DNA of 64,000 nt from Ephemerocybe angulata (GCA_013368325.1 JAACJK010000124.1:122868-186867); one strand, 5' to 3'; shown: positions 10,846-23,367, counted from the stretch's first letter. The notes: generated by a model not told the origin, from the letters alone. Numbers and translations are program-made.

Positions 10846-11640
10846 CTAGGCAATGCTAGCGCTCGGCCCTCACCGCCCCGCTCCGTTCCCAAGCATACTC
10901 TGGACCTCCCCCCACGTTTGGGGACTCGTTATGCGACGCCATATAGCATTCGTCTTCCCACTCTTTCTGGATACTCAGCCTCTCAGTTCTCTCGTCAATG
11001 ACACCTCAAATGGTCGTGGAGGGGTTGAAGGTATGTATGATTGGGATAAACCAGATACGGTCCATACTGGTCGATCTTGCCCAACCGACCCTGAAGAACC
11101 CCAATGCAGAAGACTGGCCATTCGACTCGGCGGGCTCTTTCCCGTGCCGCGTGCTAGCACGGTCAGCAGTCGAACGATTTACGGTTGATGGTCCACCCTT
11201 GAGAATATGGCGGCCGCCTGAATCGCCGTCGAGTGCCAGGGATATCTTGGTTGAAGGCGTTTTCGGGCCATTGGTCGGTTTACGTGAACAAGAAGTATTG
11301 AGCAGACAAGTGTTAGAGGACGTAGTCATCGGGTGATGACAGTTCGCTGCGTGCTTCAGCCTTCGGCGGCTTGGATGTTTTGGCCGAGAACGCGGAGGAT
11401 TGGATGTGTTCTCGATGTACAGTTGGCAACAGCCTTCCATGAAATGCTACTATTACCGACTTTACGATTCTTAAGGACTGCTCTGCGAGGGTACATCGCG
11501 GTGGATCTGATCATTTACATAACTTTGTGCCTGCTGGGAGAGCTCGCTCAAAGATGAGCAGCAGAAGTCTCGATCGTTGAGTCAAATGATCACTGACTAG
11601 CCTCGTTCTTTGAAATTTGTAGCCGTCCTTGCTTTAGAAA
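10846..11640. other. Unassigned; one possible coding tail
   Basis: Plus-strand frame 10998-11336 ends in REQEVLSRQVLEDVVIG and the overlapping minus frame 11006-11440 is also open. Neither shows a known domain or a clean splice partner. I see no RNA gene here. Confidence 0.3.
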
Positions 11641-11700
11641 TTGGGGATCGAAACAAAGAGAATCATAGCAAGAGTGATTGATGTACAACAGATATATATA

Positions 11701-12796
11701 TCACATCCACGACCGTTGGGAAACTGTAACAACATCGAATCCTTCCTCGTGTAAAAAACATTTGAGCGAAAAACGTGCCCGAGCAATCTCCTGCAATGAT
11801 TGCAGCTCCTCCGAGCCCCCGGAAAGAAATGGAACATAGACCGATAACGACTCAATCCATGGCGCATCGACAGCCGATGCGCATGATTCGACACAGGCTA
11901 CGTAACCTTGCTGGGGTCGAAACTTCAGATAAAGCTCTCCAACAACCATTCCTGTGAGAAGTGAAAGGCATGAAGCCAGTTCTACAAGGCAGAATAAGCT
12001 CCCTGGCATACAAGTAAAACGAGATATAGTGTTCACCTGAGGAGCGATCACGATAAAGTGTGAAAGAGAGGTACTCCATTTCTGAACCGTGGCAGCCCGC
12101 AAATGTTTGGAGGGGATTCAAGTCTTCATCTTCGATCTTCAAGGAGAAGTCTCTGATCGATAGGTCAGAAGGGGAGAAGCCCGCTAGCCAGGAGAGGACG
12201 GCGTGTCCCCTCTCTCCGAGATGGAAAGAATCTAGGTAACGAGGGGACGAGCCGAGGTGGATGTTTGGAAGAGAAGAGTCGATATAATCAACGTCCAGCA
12301 CAAGCCCTCTCAGATTAGGGAGAGCAAGGATCACGGAAGCAAGGATGCTGAGACTGGGGAGTGTGGCGGCAATCGACACACCAGTCATGGCAGTCCAAGA
12401 TGTCAACACCATCCAAGGAAATGGTGAAGGCTTCGAAGCCATCGTAATGGACCGGAGATCGATCGTGACCGACTCGAGAAATGTCGTAGTGTGGAGAAAC
12501 GCGAACAGGTTCGTTCCCATGAACATGGTGCGATGCGGTGGCGAAGAGGTGTCGATGGTGAGATTCTGGTATACCTGGCGATCGAGAGTGGAAAAAGGAG
12601 ACGCGCATAGCTGAGAGAAAGCGGCAATCTTTTCATACGACTTCAGGTGGAGGTTGGTCCAATATCGACGTGTCAATTGATAACGAGCGAGTTCGCTCCA
12701 TCGGTGGTTTAGACGAGCGATGGTGAGGAGGTCTGTCTCGTCCAGCATTCGTCCAATCTTCTCGGCTAATTCGGTGGCTAGAAGCTCCAGTGCCAT
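11701..12796 (-). CDS. F-box / leucine-rich-repeat-like protein
   Basis: Exons 12796-12037 and 11951-11701 (minus strand) join across GTGAAC...CTCACAG in phase 1 to give an intact 336-residue protein. Residues 1-45 form an F-box (LATELAEKIGRMLDETDLL, then IARLNHRW), the motif that docks on Skp1 in SCF ubiquitin ligases. The rest is RNI/LRR-like with regular Leu spacing, for example LSILASVILALPNLRGLVLD. The ATG at 12796 is preferred to the in-frame one at 12931, because the extra 45 residues have no F-box character and MALELLATEL opens like related proteins. It is a distant paralogue of the gene at 26.9-28.1 kb, with the same exon plan. The substrate is unknown. Confidence 0.82.
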
Positions 12797-12939
12797 GGCC
12801 GCGATCGGTACTGTAAGCGAGGATGCTGAGGGAGCTCTCTCAGTAACTGTGAGGAGGTAGAGGCGAGAAAGTGAAGCCTGGCAACCGAACTTTTCTCCGG
12901 ACTTCACCTTCATATACCTCGCCTGTGACAAAAGCCGGG

Positions 12940-14950
12940 TGTAGCCGCTTGAGAGGGGACGCGAATCGCGCTAGGACAGCCCTGGTTGCCTTCGTATGAT
13001 TGGCCTAGCGGCTTTGGAGTCCATTAGTGGGCCAGGATTGACCTGTGGTACCAAGCAACGCGACGTTAGCAACCAAGTTTTGGGGGAGAAAAATGACGAT
13101 ACATAATCACACCTTACAATATCCAGGTGGCCAATCCGCCATCACCATGTCGATCGTCAGGGCCGCACTCTCGAGAAGAAAGATCTAGAGACGTAGACAA
13201 AGAGACGAAGACACACTTCACAGATGAGAAAACCGCGCGAATCTCGTCAGGCTGGCTACGGGAGACACACTTCATGAGTAGTACTTACCAAGACCAGTTT
13301 GCGAGGCATCGTGCATCATCGCTTCCAGCTCAATGGCCAGGAAACCAAACGGAGACAAAGCCGCCGGCGTCACGCCACTAGTCACTGCTCAAACCTGAGT
13401 GAGCCTGCGATGGATATTGCTCCTACGGATTACTTACTTCTTGCAGGACCTCCCCCTCGGCTTCTCACGGCTCCATCTATAGGACCACAACCAATTTCAA
13501 GCACGCTAACCCTTGCAACGCTGTGCTTGAGTCTCGCGTTCTTTTCGCCAATCGGTGGACGGTTAGGCGTGGAGGCCAGCGACGGAGCTGGAGGCTATAG
13601 GAAGGGATTGACTGATTTGTGAGTGTACCCTTGAATCATTACAGACTGGCGACTGACCTCGATAACTCCCCAACCATCGACGTGCCTCGAATAGCAAGCG
13701 CACCTCCCCCTTGATTTCGGTCAGGTGGTGTCCTGTCTCGAGTAACGTGCAGTACATTGCGCTCCCAGCTCTCCACCACATGCCATTAGGTAGGTCGATC
13801 GTTCCTTTTCATTTCAGTCTCGCGCTAATTCAGAATTCCTTCAGAAATCTTCGTCCAGTGAAGATGAGTACACGCATACTGTATACAACACGAGTGCGAT
13901 ATCGGGAGACACGTAGGGCGCCCGCTGCCGGGAAATTAGGATTTAGAATTGTAGATTATAGCAGTGGCAATGCCGACGCACCTTGGCGTTTGCGTTTGCG
14001 TTTCTTCTAGATTACGAGTTCTCAGCTCAGGCAGTCTTACCTTGCATAGAGAGGCTGCTGCCGCGTCTTCCGCAGGCCCGGACTTAATAGACTATTTATC
14101 GACACATCTAGACTGATGTTGGCCATTCGGCGCATTGCATCACGACGAGAATCTTCCACCCTCAGGAGAATTGACTGCGAATCCTCGACTAAAGAGTGCG
14201 CAATATTATGGCTCGAATGGTGACAATTAAATATCAGTAGGTGACCTCACGATTGAATCAAGGAGGAGGATCCGCGATGAACAACCCAACAGCCCCGCAC
14301 GGTCCACCCGAGCACCTGTTCCGGGCGAGTGGTGAACAAGGCCGATTCAGCAATTTCGGCCGAGCCCGCATAATGACGGCAGCACCTCCAAAAGGATTCT
14401 GAGTAGATGGTATGAATGGTCTATTGAGCAGAGTACCGGACCGACAGTCACCGACTGGCATGCAGGTTCGAGAACTTCGAGGTTCGAGGTTCGGGGTTCG
14501 GGGCCTCGAGGTTTGACACAAGGCGAGCAAGAGTGGTGAGAACGCGCTCAAACCGATGTTTAGTGGGGAAGTCAATGTGATCGATTGAGCTCAGCACGGG
14601 GAGAATCTGGAAGGAATTCATCATAGAACGGACATTGAGGAGATTTATCATCCAGGATCGTCATCCTGAAGCTCGTCCACCTCATTAAAATAGTCATCGC
14701 TGTCCAACGGCTCCTTCACCTTAGGAGACGAACCTCGAGCCTCAGGTTTGCGAACTTACATGCCAGTCGGTACAGTGTCCTCCAATTGAGAGACCTGAGC
14801 GACTCCATCTAGCTGGTGCGGGACGAAAGGAGTCGTTCCCCTCGAGATCGACGCTGGATGCTGGATCGAATGGCGGGTTCGTAAGAGAGAGCACCTGTAT
14901 GAACGAGCTTACAATTAAAGAGGCCGTCCGTCAGAAATGCGGAGGGTTTT
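12940..14950. other. No supportable gene
   Basis: Short frames only (13127-13381, 13299-13622, 13711-14010), without domains or consistent splicing. A (TTTGCG)3 microsatellite lies near 13985. ATTCTGAGTAGATGGTATGA near 14395 matches a site at 37028, so the end of a dispersed repeat lies here. Confidence 0.45.
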
Positions 14951-14964
14951 CTGCTGCCGAAGAA

Positions 14965-16020
14965 CTAAGAAAGATCGGATGGGCTTCTGAACATGCGAAG
15001 AAAGTTATCCTGCGCTGGGGTCTGATGCGGGCGTCTATTCGGTGAGGTTGCGGCATTGTGGGCAAGCCCGAGAACGATGCTCACCTGAATCTCAACTAAG
15101 GCCACATAAGCGTTATTCACTCTCTGACAGAGGTGTATGTCGGGTACCAGGAGTCCACTAGGCCAGAGATGAGTATAGGGGAGAAGGACGAGGCTGTGAG
15201 CGCCTGCCAGTGGGCACCGTCGGAGTTGGAAGCCTGGGAACCTATCACCATATGCAGCGCATTCGACAATTCCGACGAATTGGACGGATTGGCTGTCTGA
15301 TTCGTCCACCACAACGGCACGCAACGCTGCCCCATGAGTCGCCTGCGCCTGCTTATCGGGGCTCTCTGGGGTTGTCGACATGTCAAGCACTCCGATCGAA
15401 GGTATTGAAGGGCTAAGGTCACCCAGGCGAGTATAACATACGTCTATGTATCTCGAGGCCGAAGTTTGACTGTTCTCATCCGCCAGGCTCCAAATAATGC
15501 GAGTAGAGACCACCAGAAGCGCGAATCTGGATTCCTCGTTGGGCAAAGTATGTGGGCGGACACGCGTTTTAGCGCACCTTGGTCGTCATCCAATCCAATT
15601 GTGAGTGTCGCGTCCCATTCCGAGGCAAAATGACTTACTTGAGTGTAGAAGTTGAACCTCCTGTGGACTCCCGGACGTATATGGCCTTCGGAGACCCGTT
15701 CAAATCAGCGCCAACATCCCCGGATATGAAGACTATGGTGTCAGCTTCATCTCCTGAGCCGCCTTCTTCCTCTAGTCTTGCTGTTGCTCTCCCCAAGGCC
15801 AGAGAACTTGCAGGATAGGCTTGAGCGAAGGATTGACATGGAGGCCGACGATGGTCTTCATCCCTTGCTGGAAGGTCAGTCGCCTATCAACCCTCTCCCC
15901 CGTTTAACTCTTTTGAAGTGTTCCGACGACTGCTTGATTCTAGGATCGTTCGGGGGTTTAGTAATTCGTGTATAGCTGTATAGCTTCGTCGAGATCCAGT
16001 ACGTCCCAATCTCATCAAGG
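14965..16020 (-). CDS. Unknown repeated gene family (family 3), copy 1
   Basis: I do not recognise this family. Read on the minus strand, an acidic exon (EEEGGSGDEADTIVFISGDV, then GADLNGSPKA, ~15815-15660) appears to splice (GTAAGT...ACCAAG, 61 nt) into a 193-codon frame (15546-14965) with PNEESRFALLVVSTRIIWSL, ADENSQTSASRY, VVDESDSQSVQFVGI and YGDRFPG, ending near VALVEIQ before GTGAGC. A 3' exon (KPIRSFLVLRQQKTLRISDG) may follow. The frame is supported by comparison: at 37 kb and 47 kb the same fr ame keeps VVVDESD and YGERFPG with mostly conservative changes. Upstream, TTACTAAAC plus CCTAG marks another intron. Exon joints are tentative. It may be a host gene family or a transposon gene. 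Confidence 0.5.
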
Positions 16021-16049
16021 TTAAGTTCCAAACTGAGTCCTCCAAAGCA

Positions 16050-17160
16050 GATAGATCAAGCCCAACACCACCCGTCCCTTCGTGTCTATGTCTCTACCCT
16101 TCCCGTTTTACGGAGAGACTGCCATCAGCCGTCCTGTTTCCTGTGATTGCGCCGGAGATGTTCGTCAACGCCCTCTACTCTCCGAACCCTCGGCATTGCT
16201 TGTACTACACGTTCTGCTCACTACCCAGACTCTGCAACCCTGCAAGTCCACCTGTCATTGCCTTCCCCTCTATACTCTCCCTCTAACATGGTCTCTGAGC
16301 ACAGTCCGCCCTCAATAGACATCTACATTCGCCTTAACCCCTCTTACGGTCTCTGACCCTTCTTATGTCTTCCACGCGCGAGTTCCTCCTACCCTCTGTC
16401 GACGATACATTATCAATATTTCGTCCACGCGGCTCTGTAACGAAGCCGTGACCCATTTCGTTGCAATCCTCCGTCAAGAGCAAACCAAGCCGCTCCTGCG
16501 ACAACAACCCTGTAACCTATAGGTGAGCACAACGCCTCATTGTGGATGGCCGTGTGTCAGTTCTGACGCAGACTCCAACTCCAACTCGTCTCATCTCAAT
16601 ATCCTCCCAAACTTTGGTACCATCTTCGCCGCCAGATCCCCTCAGAAAGAATTCATCCTCGGGATTTCTCATCGGACACTGTGGTCCCAGATTACTACGG
16701 AGACACCTCTTTTCAAAGCCCCAGAACGTGTCCCCTTGCCTTTTGCACGTACTCATGGACTTCAATCCAGCTTCTTACCGTACGTTGTACAAGTCATCTT
16801 GGATCCAGCTTCGTTCATCGGGACCCTTCCCGGTTTATATCTGAAAATGGGGTCGGCGCCGTGTGGGACGGGCAGGGTGCAGTTACGGTCTGACTAGTTT
16901 CGAGGCGATGGGATCGGGTGCAGATTAAGGATGAGTTGGGGGAAGTGGGGTGGGGTGATAATAAAGGGGCTCTCGACTCTTTTTTATTACTGCAGCCGTC
17001 CTCATGTCGATATGTCGTTTGCAAAGCTCCCCCCTACTGTCGGAGTTTGGTCGAGCCTCGAGTTCCAGCACAAAGGACTTGCCATCAAAGTCCAGAAAGC
17101 ATCGCTGAAAAGGAATTGACGTTCTCGCCTTCCCCCCTGTCCCCTTGCATCTCATTTTAC
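16050..17160. other. Flank of family 3 copy 1; unassigned
   Basis: 16120-16195 (CGTCCTGTTTCCTGTGATTG) matches 38020-38090, so the duplicated block extends to here. Frames at 16523-16897 are open but show no domain. An ATG at 16364 opens MSSTREFLLPSVDDT, which might be a first exon, but I could not join it to anything. Confidence 0.35.
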
Positions 17161-17167
17161 CACAGAT

Positions 17168-18312
17168 ATGTATCTTCCGCACCACTACGAAATGACTCGT
17201 ACTGCACTCGATTGTAAGTTGCGCCCATTTCATCCCTCCAACAACTTGGGCTGATAACGACTGCAAAGGGGTCGTGATCAGCATCGCTGCACTTTTGGCT
17301 GAAGGAAAGGAGGGCTCAATGAACCTCTCTTCTATTAAGAAGAAGGGTAAGTGCCTTTTTTCTTAGTGAGAGGTATTCCACTGCATGACCGTGTCCAGCA
17401 CGCCTTGAAGCAGGCACAAACTCAAGGCTCCCACCTCTCCTCAACCAAGCCTTTGAAGACGCGGTGATGCAATTGGTACGTTCAAATATCTGTACAACTC
17501 CCCTTCCTACCTGTATAACTTTGTATCTAGAAAGGAGACATGCTTGTCGAGTTTGGGAAGCATGGGAGTGCCGATTCTGGGGTTCATCTCACTGAGAAGG
17601 GAAAGCAAATGTGAGCACAACTAGTCGGCGAATCGTCAATACCATGACTTACATAGATGGTCAGCTGGAAAGAGCTCGTTGTCGTCAATGGGTCTGAGAC
17701 TCAAGTTCGAGAGCCCGCCGGATCCTCCAATCAAAGGGATTTACCCGGCACTTCGAAGGCCACAGTCAGTCGAGGAAGAACTCGGGCAGCCAAGCTCACC
17801 CAGATACAAGAAGCCCGACTCCGTCGCTTCCAAGAGATGATGAAAACCTTCCTGCACGATGATGGAGGAAATGTGAGTACATGGGTTTAGAAAAAGCCCT
17901 TTTCAGGGGACTGAGAACGGTTCCAGCATATCGCCTTGAAGCTCGATGTACAACGACTGGAAGAGGAGAACGAGGTGCTCCGCAAGGCAAACCAGGCTCA
18001 AAGCGAGGAAATCGAATCGCTCCGCAAGATAAACTACGTCCAAGGCAAGAAGGTGTGCTCCAATTTCATTTAGGAGGTCCAAGCGAGAGGGGCTCATGCG
18101 AAGGACAACCCACCCTTGAAGCTGGATCGCGTATGGGGAGCCCTCGATGGCGAGTACGCAGAAGAGCCTGTAAGTAGCATGTGGTCAAGATGTCCACACC
18201 ATCGACTGACCGCGCAAGATAGCCCGAAGAAATACTTGCCATAACAGTTAGAGCATTGAGGGCGATCGAGTCAAGGGAGGAACGGGAGGCAAGGGAGGCA
18301 AGGGACGAATGA
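17168..18312 (+). CDS. Uncharacterised coiled-coil protein, eight exons
   Basis: Exons 17168-17213, 17269-17346, 17399-17475, 17531-17610, 17665-17872, 17927-18052, 18074-18169 and 18223-18312 join in one frame to about 266 residues. The first ~95 residues (MTRTALDWVVISIAALLAEG ... LPPLLNQAFEDAVMQL ... VHLTEKGKQIW) look like a compact helical, winged-helix-like fold; this is inference. Residues ~130-210 are a charged coiled coil (LDVQRLEEENEVLRKANQAQ). The C-terminus is Arg/Glu-rich (ALRAIESREEREAREARDE). No single long ORF reveals it, so it is easily missed. The joint 18052/18074 implies a 21 nt intron; see the separate entry. Start is uncertain: an upstream exon is possible, and the second Met may be used. 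Confidence 0.72.
18053..18073 (+). other. Possible 21-nt intron
   Basis: GTGTGCTCCAATTTCATTTAG separates two in-frame coding segments. Retention keeps the frame but inserts TAG at 18071-18073. An alternative 36 nt intron from 18038 (GTCCAAGG donor) also keeps the frame. The frame downstream (EVQARGAHAKDNPPLKLDRV) stays open across a normal intron to a proper stop, which supports removal. Confidence 0.5.
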
Positions 18313-18628
18313 GGTGCTGGCACAGATTTGGGGTTCTGCACGGGGAGAGCACATACTGACGAGGCGGAGGTGCAAGGACGTCTGACCAGAGGAGTCACCT
18401 TCCAGGCAGAAGCAAGGATATCGATGACACACACCATCGGCATCGCGGTTGGATTTCTGAGGATTTTCACTCTGATAGGCTTCTCCCCTCCACAATAGAA
18501 CTCAATTGCCGTAGTTGTTTAAGTGGTAGATGTTATTCAAAATCTGGCTCGTGGTGTCGATAATAGACGCGTGACCTGAAGCCCCAGGTATACAGGATTA
18601 ACTGACCCGGGGAGCGCTAGCTGGTGCG

Positions 18629-18721
18629 TTAGACAAGAGTCATCCCGACCCGGCCGCAGGAGTCGAGGTCGAGGCCGAGAGCGGTGGATGCGCAGGCAAG
18701 GAGGACGGCGGCGAAACACAT
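18629..18721 (-). CDS. Small ORF with signal-peptide-like start
   Basis: Thirty codons on the minus strand start MCFAAVLLACASTALGLDLD: a short hydrophobic core followed by an Ala-Xaa-Gly/Ala-type cleavage context. It is too short for a known secreted family. It is most likely the first exon of a decayed secreted-protein gene, or chance. Confidence 0.25.
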   Translation of the reverse strand: MCFAAVLLACASTALGLDLDSCGRVGMTLV

Positions 18722-18729
18722 TTTATGAG

Positions 18730-21170
18730 AGAGATGGGGGGCGTAAAGGAACGAAGATTAACGAATGTAAGGCGTTGGCTTTATACGAAGAAGTCGACAG
18801 CGGGCAAAATGCACAGGCTAGTGACTGACCTCCAGCTCTGGAGCTATTTTTGGGCCAGGATCCAGGAAGGGAAGAGGCCCCGCGACGAGCGGGGGCTTGA
18901 GATCGTTCATAACTCATCCCTGCACCATGATCTAATGAATAGCCTTGCGAACCTACCAGTCCATAGGTGCTTGTATGGCCCTTTTTGCGCTTGTGTGCAA
19001 CTGCCATGGGCGCACACAGCCCACCATGAGCTGACCTGGGTAGCTACTCGCCCCTGTTTTTCCATCTGGAATGAATCATCTACGCGATGTGTCCAGCGCT
19101 GTCGGTACGACGGTCAGCAGTGGGGTGAGTTCTGTCCAAACTGGGAGGGTACATGAAAAAGGAGGATGCGAAATGCTCTTTAAGGTGCGTGTTCTTGCTG
19201 CGACATATGATACTTGGCGATTGACGATGTCTAGACGTTATCTGCCCTTACCTTGGCGCATATACGGGTACGTGAGCAGCCTCAAGCTTACTGGTCACAA
19301 CTCACGACTCACCCTCACAGCACCGCGATTAATGCTTCCCTACCCTCACACTTCTAATCAGCGTATACGCAGGCGGCCAGGATGCCAATGGTTGTGGGTG
19401 CCTTGGGGCGGTATGTACTACTACTAGTTTCCTAACCCTCGACTCACATTTTTGACTCAGACACGAGGCGAGGAAACCGGCGTCATCTCTCTCTACGTTA
19501 GAATGCGCAGTCGTCGAGGCTTTACAGTGGGGGGACAAGCAAGGGAAAGGTAAGCCTTGGTCATTCCGAGTTAGGACAGGGGAGGGTGCGGGTGTGCTTT
19601 CCATCGCATCGGTGGGGCCCAGATGATGAGCTCAGATATACTTTCATGTCTATCCCGTCAGAGTACCTCCCACACCTACAGATTAGCCATGCTACACTCA
19701 GATGTGCTCGGATTTATTATACAAATGAAATAAAAATCGTTTTCAAAACGTTCAGATTTCTCGGTTCACTTCAGACGGAAATCTGCACAGCGCACAAGTT
19801 TTCCGGGCATCAAATCTCTCCGACAAACTCAGCCTGGCTCTGCTCATCTCCGCTCTTTTCAGATCTCTCAGACGGCATTCGCACTGGGGCTGAGCTTCCA
19901 TCCATAATTACTTACGTACTAGAGTGTAACCCGTGCTCCGCACAGAGAGGGGGTTAGATTTTTATCATGACGACTTTGAGCTCTGTCCCTGTACTGTGTA
20001 AACACTCCCCCTTGGATATAGTACTTACAGTGGTCGATCGATCCGTCATGCATGTCCCAGTCCCAGCCCCGTCCCAGTGGTTAAACTCAAGTGAACCGCG
20101 TCCCAGTGCTGTGACTTTGCGCGGGTATTATGGGATCAGTGTGCATGCCATCCCGAGCCTCGAAACCAACGTCTCATAAACGATGTCCCAGACCCATGAG
20201 GTATCTAGTACATCTTTGTTAATCCCAGCCCCAATGTTGTGTCCCACTGGCAGTAATCCGTCTTCGAACGTTTGACATAGCCAGATTGATTTCATATTTG
20301 TCCCTTTGGTTCCTGGCCTCTTTTCGAATTTGTCCCTTCGAGTATGGTCCAGTTCCTGAGATATTTGAAATATGGCTTGACCATCTTTATTTCATGTATA
20401 GGATAGGATGTTGAAAGGCTCTGATCCAAACAACAACATCTTTCCCACCGGATTGAATTCGCAGACAAGGACCACCCTTACTCTACATACAGCATCATGA
20501 CTCTGTTCCACCTTCATCCTTCCTTGCTCACAGTATCGCCGCGTCATTCCTGTGCCCTGTGACCTGCGACTAGTACCAGCGTTTACCCTCCCACCTTGCT
20601 TGGTAAAACCCAGTTCACGTTCTGGCATCCAGATCTGCAAATGGCGCGAGACTCTGAATGTACCTGGGCTATCGGAACACTATTTCAACTTCAAATCGCA
20701 CTCGAACGGTGGATGTTAAGGCCGGAGAACTGGAGAGTGTTCGACAATATTCTTTCCTGGCTTGCTAGGCCGTCCTGCCGAACGACAAGCGTCGTCAAAA
20801 TCTGAATATTCGAACAACGTTTGGTACAACCCGATATTCATGCATTTTCTCAGCCGGCATTACTACTTACAGACATCCTTGATACTCGATGGCTCATTTA
20901 GCCTCCATTATCTAATCTCTCGAATATCGGTGGTTTTTGGAAGGCTATCTAGAGCCCTTTGTGGTTACAAAGGACCTTCACAGGACGCCTCCCCCTACTT
21001 GATCTGGAATCCTTTCATCATCGACGGGTGCCATACCAGTATCAACATACTTTGGGCCAGATATGCCAGCACAAGTCACTCCAGTAAGCAGGTTCTCCCG
21101 TTTACAGTTCGACTGTTAAGCTGCCGATACCCAGTTCGTCGGAGCTGGAGAAAACAGTACCGTTTCCCCG
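18730..21170. other. Mostly featureless; GTCCCAG-rich patch
   Basis: Frames 18725-19156 and 20762-21280 have no recognisable domain. At 20055-20250 the word GTCCCAG or TCCCAG recurs about seven times over 200 bp, and TTTGTCCCT repeats near 20300-20335, so low-complexity drift is likely. No RNA gene seen. Confidence 0.45.
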
Positions 21171-21179
21171 CTTTCTGCC

Positions 21180-22971
21180 TTGGGCCAAGCCTTGGAGACG
21201 TTGACTACAACAACTCCCCATTTCTACAACCTCAGGATCATATCGAACCAGCTGAAGACTATAGTAGATGTATGTGCTGAGGTCCAGTCTGGAGAAAGAT
21301 CCCATGACTTGACATCAAAGGCATCTTCTATGATTATGCCTCACATGCGTATCGTCTTGGAAGGGGTTGAGCAGCTACTCATTGCACGTACCTCATTATC
21401 GACTCCACTCACTGCTCTGGCAACATCGACACTCACATCCATTCTTCCCCTCTGCGACGCCTCAACCATCTCCAACGACCACGGCCCTTCCTCTTTACGC
21501 TTGAAGACCGCCTTCGCAGTCCTCCAATGCTGGAATAACCAAGCTTCTGTAGACGTCGCGCAGGTTAGACTGATGGGGGTGTACCTTGAGCAACCCGGGA
21601 CGTCCTCCACTATCGCGGAGGTCCTCCAGGACCGAGATTTACTGCAGGACCTTACAATCGACTCTGTGGCCCGCCAACTGGTTCAGATCCCTTTGAGAAT
21701 TACGGAGGGTCTCACTCTCAACGCAGCGGGGGAGGAAATCCTCATTACCTTCGGGCTCTTGAAAGCTCTCACCCGAAATGCTGGAGCCTGGGCGTCTATC
21801 AGGAGATTCAGGGCGGTCTCACTCCTTTTCAAGGCCCTATCCCATCTCTTGGCTTCCAATCACGTCGGCGATGGAACGGTCGTTCTTGCTACTTCTCGGC
21901 TAGCCCACGAAACGTTGCAGTGGTTGAAAGCGAGATCTCCTGCGATCTCCAAGATGTTGGCGCAGGCCGTTGAAGGGGGCGTGCTGTCTATCATATCCAC
22001 TACATTTGGGTCTTCAGCTGGACTGCCGGGGACCGTTGGTTATGATTTTGCCTTCAATGACCTAGCCTTGGTGGCTTTGCATACATGCTACCCCGCCCTT
22101 CTGAAACCCTTGAAACATGCCCTGTCTCCCCCTTCCATCTCCCGGGACAATAGTGGTGAACGCGTTCGAGGGTTATGGAAAATCGTCGAAGCGAGCCTTG
22201 CGAGAAGTCTGGAACATTACGAACGGGGCACAGCAGCCACGACCTGCGATAATCTGACGGTGAGTTTTCCTCGTACATAATCTATACAAGCTTATTTAAC
22301 ACCCCTGCATTGACAGCACAAGGAGGCTACGAGGCATTCGAACGATTCCGGGACTCAAGCGATCGCGCATAAGACTTGCTCTAACTGCCACACCGTCGTT
22401 TATTGTTCGAAACTATGCCAGGAAGCCGATTGGAGCCTACACCGCGATGAGTGCGAAACCGCCAAGAATGTGTACATGGGTGAGTTTGCTTTTGAACACG
22501 TCTTTCTGATCTTGAAGGCTGAATGCAACTTACTCAGAACGTAAAGCATTTGGTGGTTGGTTATCTCTACGAACCCGTATGTTTCTTCGCGCCGCGCTTG
22601 AGAGAATGGTCAACACGGAACAGTGGGTGCGCGCCCTCGCTGACAGCGCAATACCAATGGAAGGGCTCGTCCCTCACCTTGTCATTACCTTTCCTTCTGG
22701 AGACGGTGAATTCAGCTGCGAGGATATCCGATCCCTACCAAGCCAGATCCCCTCTCACCTTATTCCACGATATTACGCCTACCGTCATGGAAGGGTAGGG
22801 AGCAAAGCAAAGGAAAGCGTTGTTCTGACTGATTTCACTCTTGGATGTGAGAGCATCGAAATGGTCGGAATTCTTCGCTATAAGCCACGCTGTAAAGAAA
22901 TCAAGCTGTTGAGAAGCTTTTTCTATTTTGTACGCATTATCATTCTGCGATTTGTTGGGCGTAGAAACTGA
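21180..22971 (+). CDS. MYND zinc-finger protein (full-length)
   Basis: Exons 21180-22259, 22317-22479 and 22538-22971 join in frame to about 558 residues, the usual size for the mushroom MYND family. The first 360 residues are a helical repeat-like region (LLIARTSLSTPLTALATSTL, LGLLKA-type helices). Exon 2 carries the MYND finger: CSNCHTVVYCSKLCQEADWS, then LHRDEC, ligands of the second zinc site; a canonical first CxxC is not obvious. Exon 3 gives a conserved tail (GLVPHLVITFPSGDGEFSC). MYND domains bind Pro-rich partners; the role here is unknown. The paralogue on the minus strand at 34.7-36.3 kb is broken, while this copy has no frame defect. The start at 21180 is the first ATG; a slightly longer N-terminus is possible. 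Confidence 0.82.
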
Positions 22972-23330
22972 TTTTTTATGTATCTTTTAGGTCTCCTCTG
23001 ATGGTGAATCCATGGCCTAAGTACTCTATTGGCAAACTCTTTCTAATCGGGCCCCGCCTAACATGTTGTGTAAGTGGCGGCCACCATAAAATAGACAATG
23101 AGGATAATGAGATCAGAGTGATCGTATATATCGCCCATTGGCCCATACTGTCCGTGGAATCGACTTTGAAACCGTTCTTAAGGAAAGTAGTTGCCAGACA
23201 GAATCAAAAATGGGAGTAATGTTGCGAAGTGCGAAGAGACACCGGCCAGAGGACTTCAGGGGGCAGAGAATTGTGGGGCCTCAGAGGGGACGACGCCGTG
23301 AACTTGGAGCGGCACTTCGGTAGGCGCTCA

Positions 23331-23367
23331 CCAAATGCCGGCGTCTCGATGTATTGCCGGTGTTTGG
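23331..23367 (-). repeat. Hairpin element, complete copy (reverse)
   Basis: CCAAATGCCGGC (23331-23342) and GCCGGTGTTTGG (23356-23367) form a stem with one T-A mismatch and a ~13 nt loop. On the minus strand it is preceded by AGACCTCCTGATC and followed by GAGCGCC, the same order as in the copies at 8.2, 10.8 and 30.9 kb. Confidence 0.7.

Noticed and set aside
15579..15818. 79-codon plus-strand ORF conserved in four copies
   Set aside because: It is conserved only because it lies opposite the family 3 acidic exon; splice signals and the downstream frame favour the other strand.
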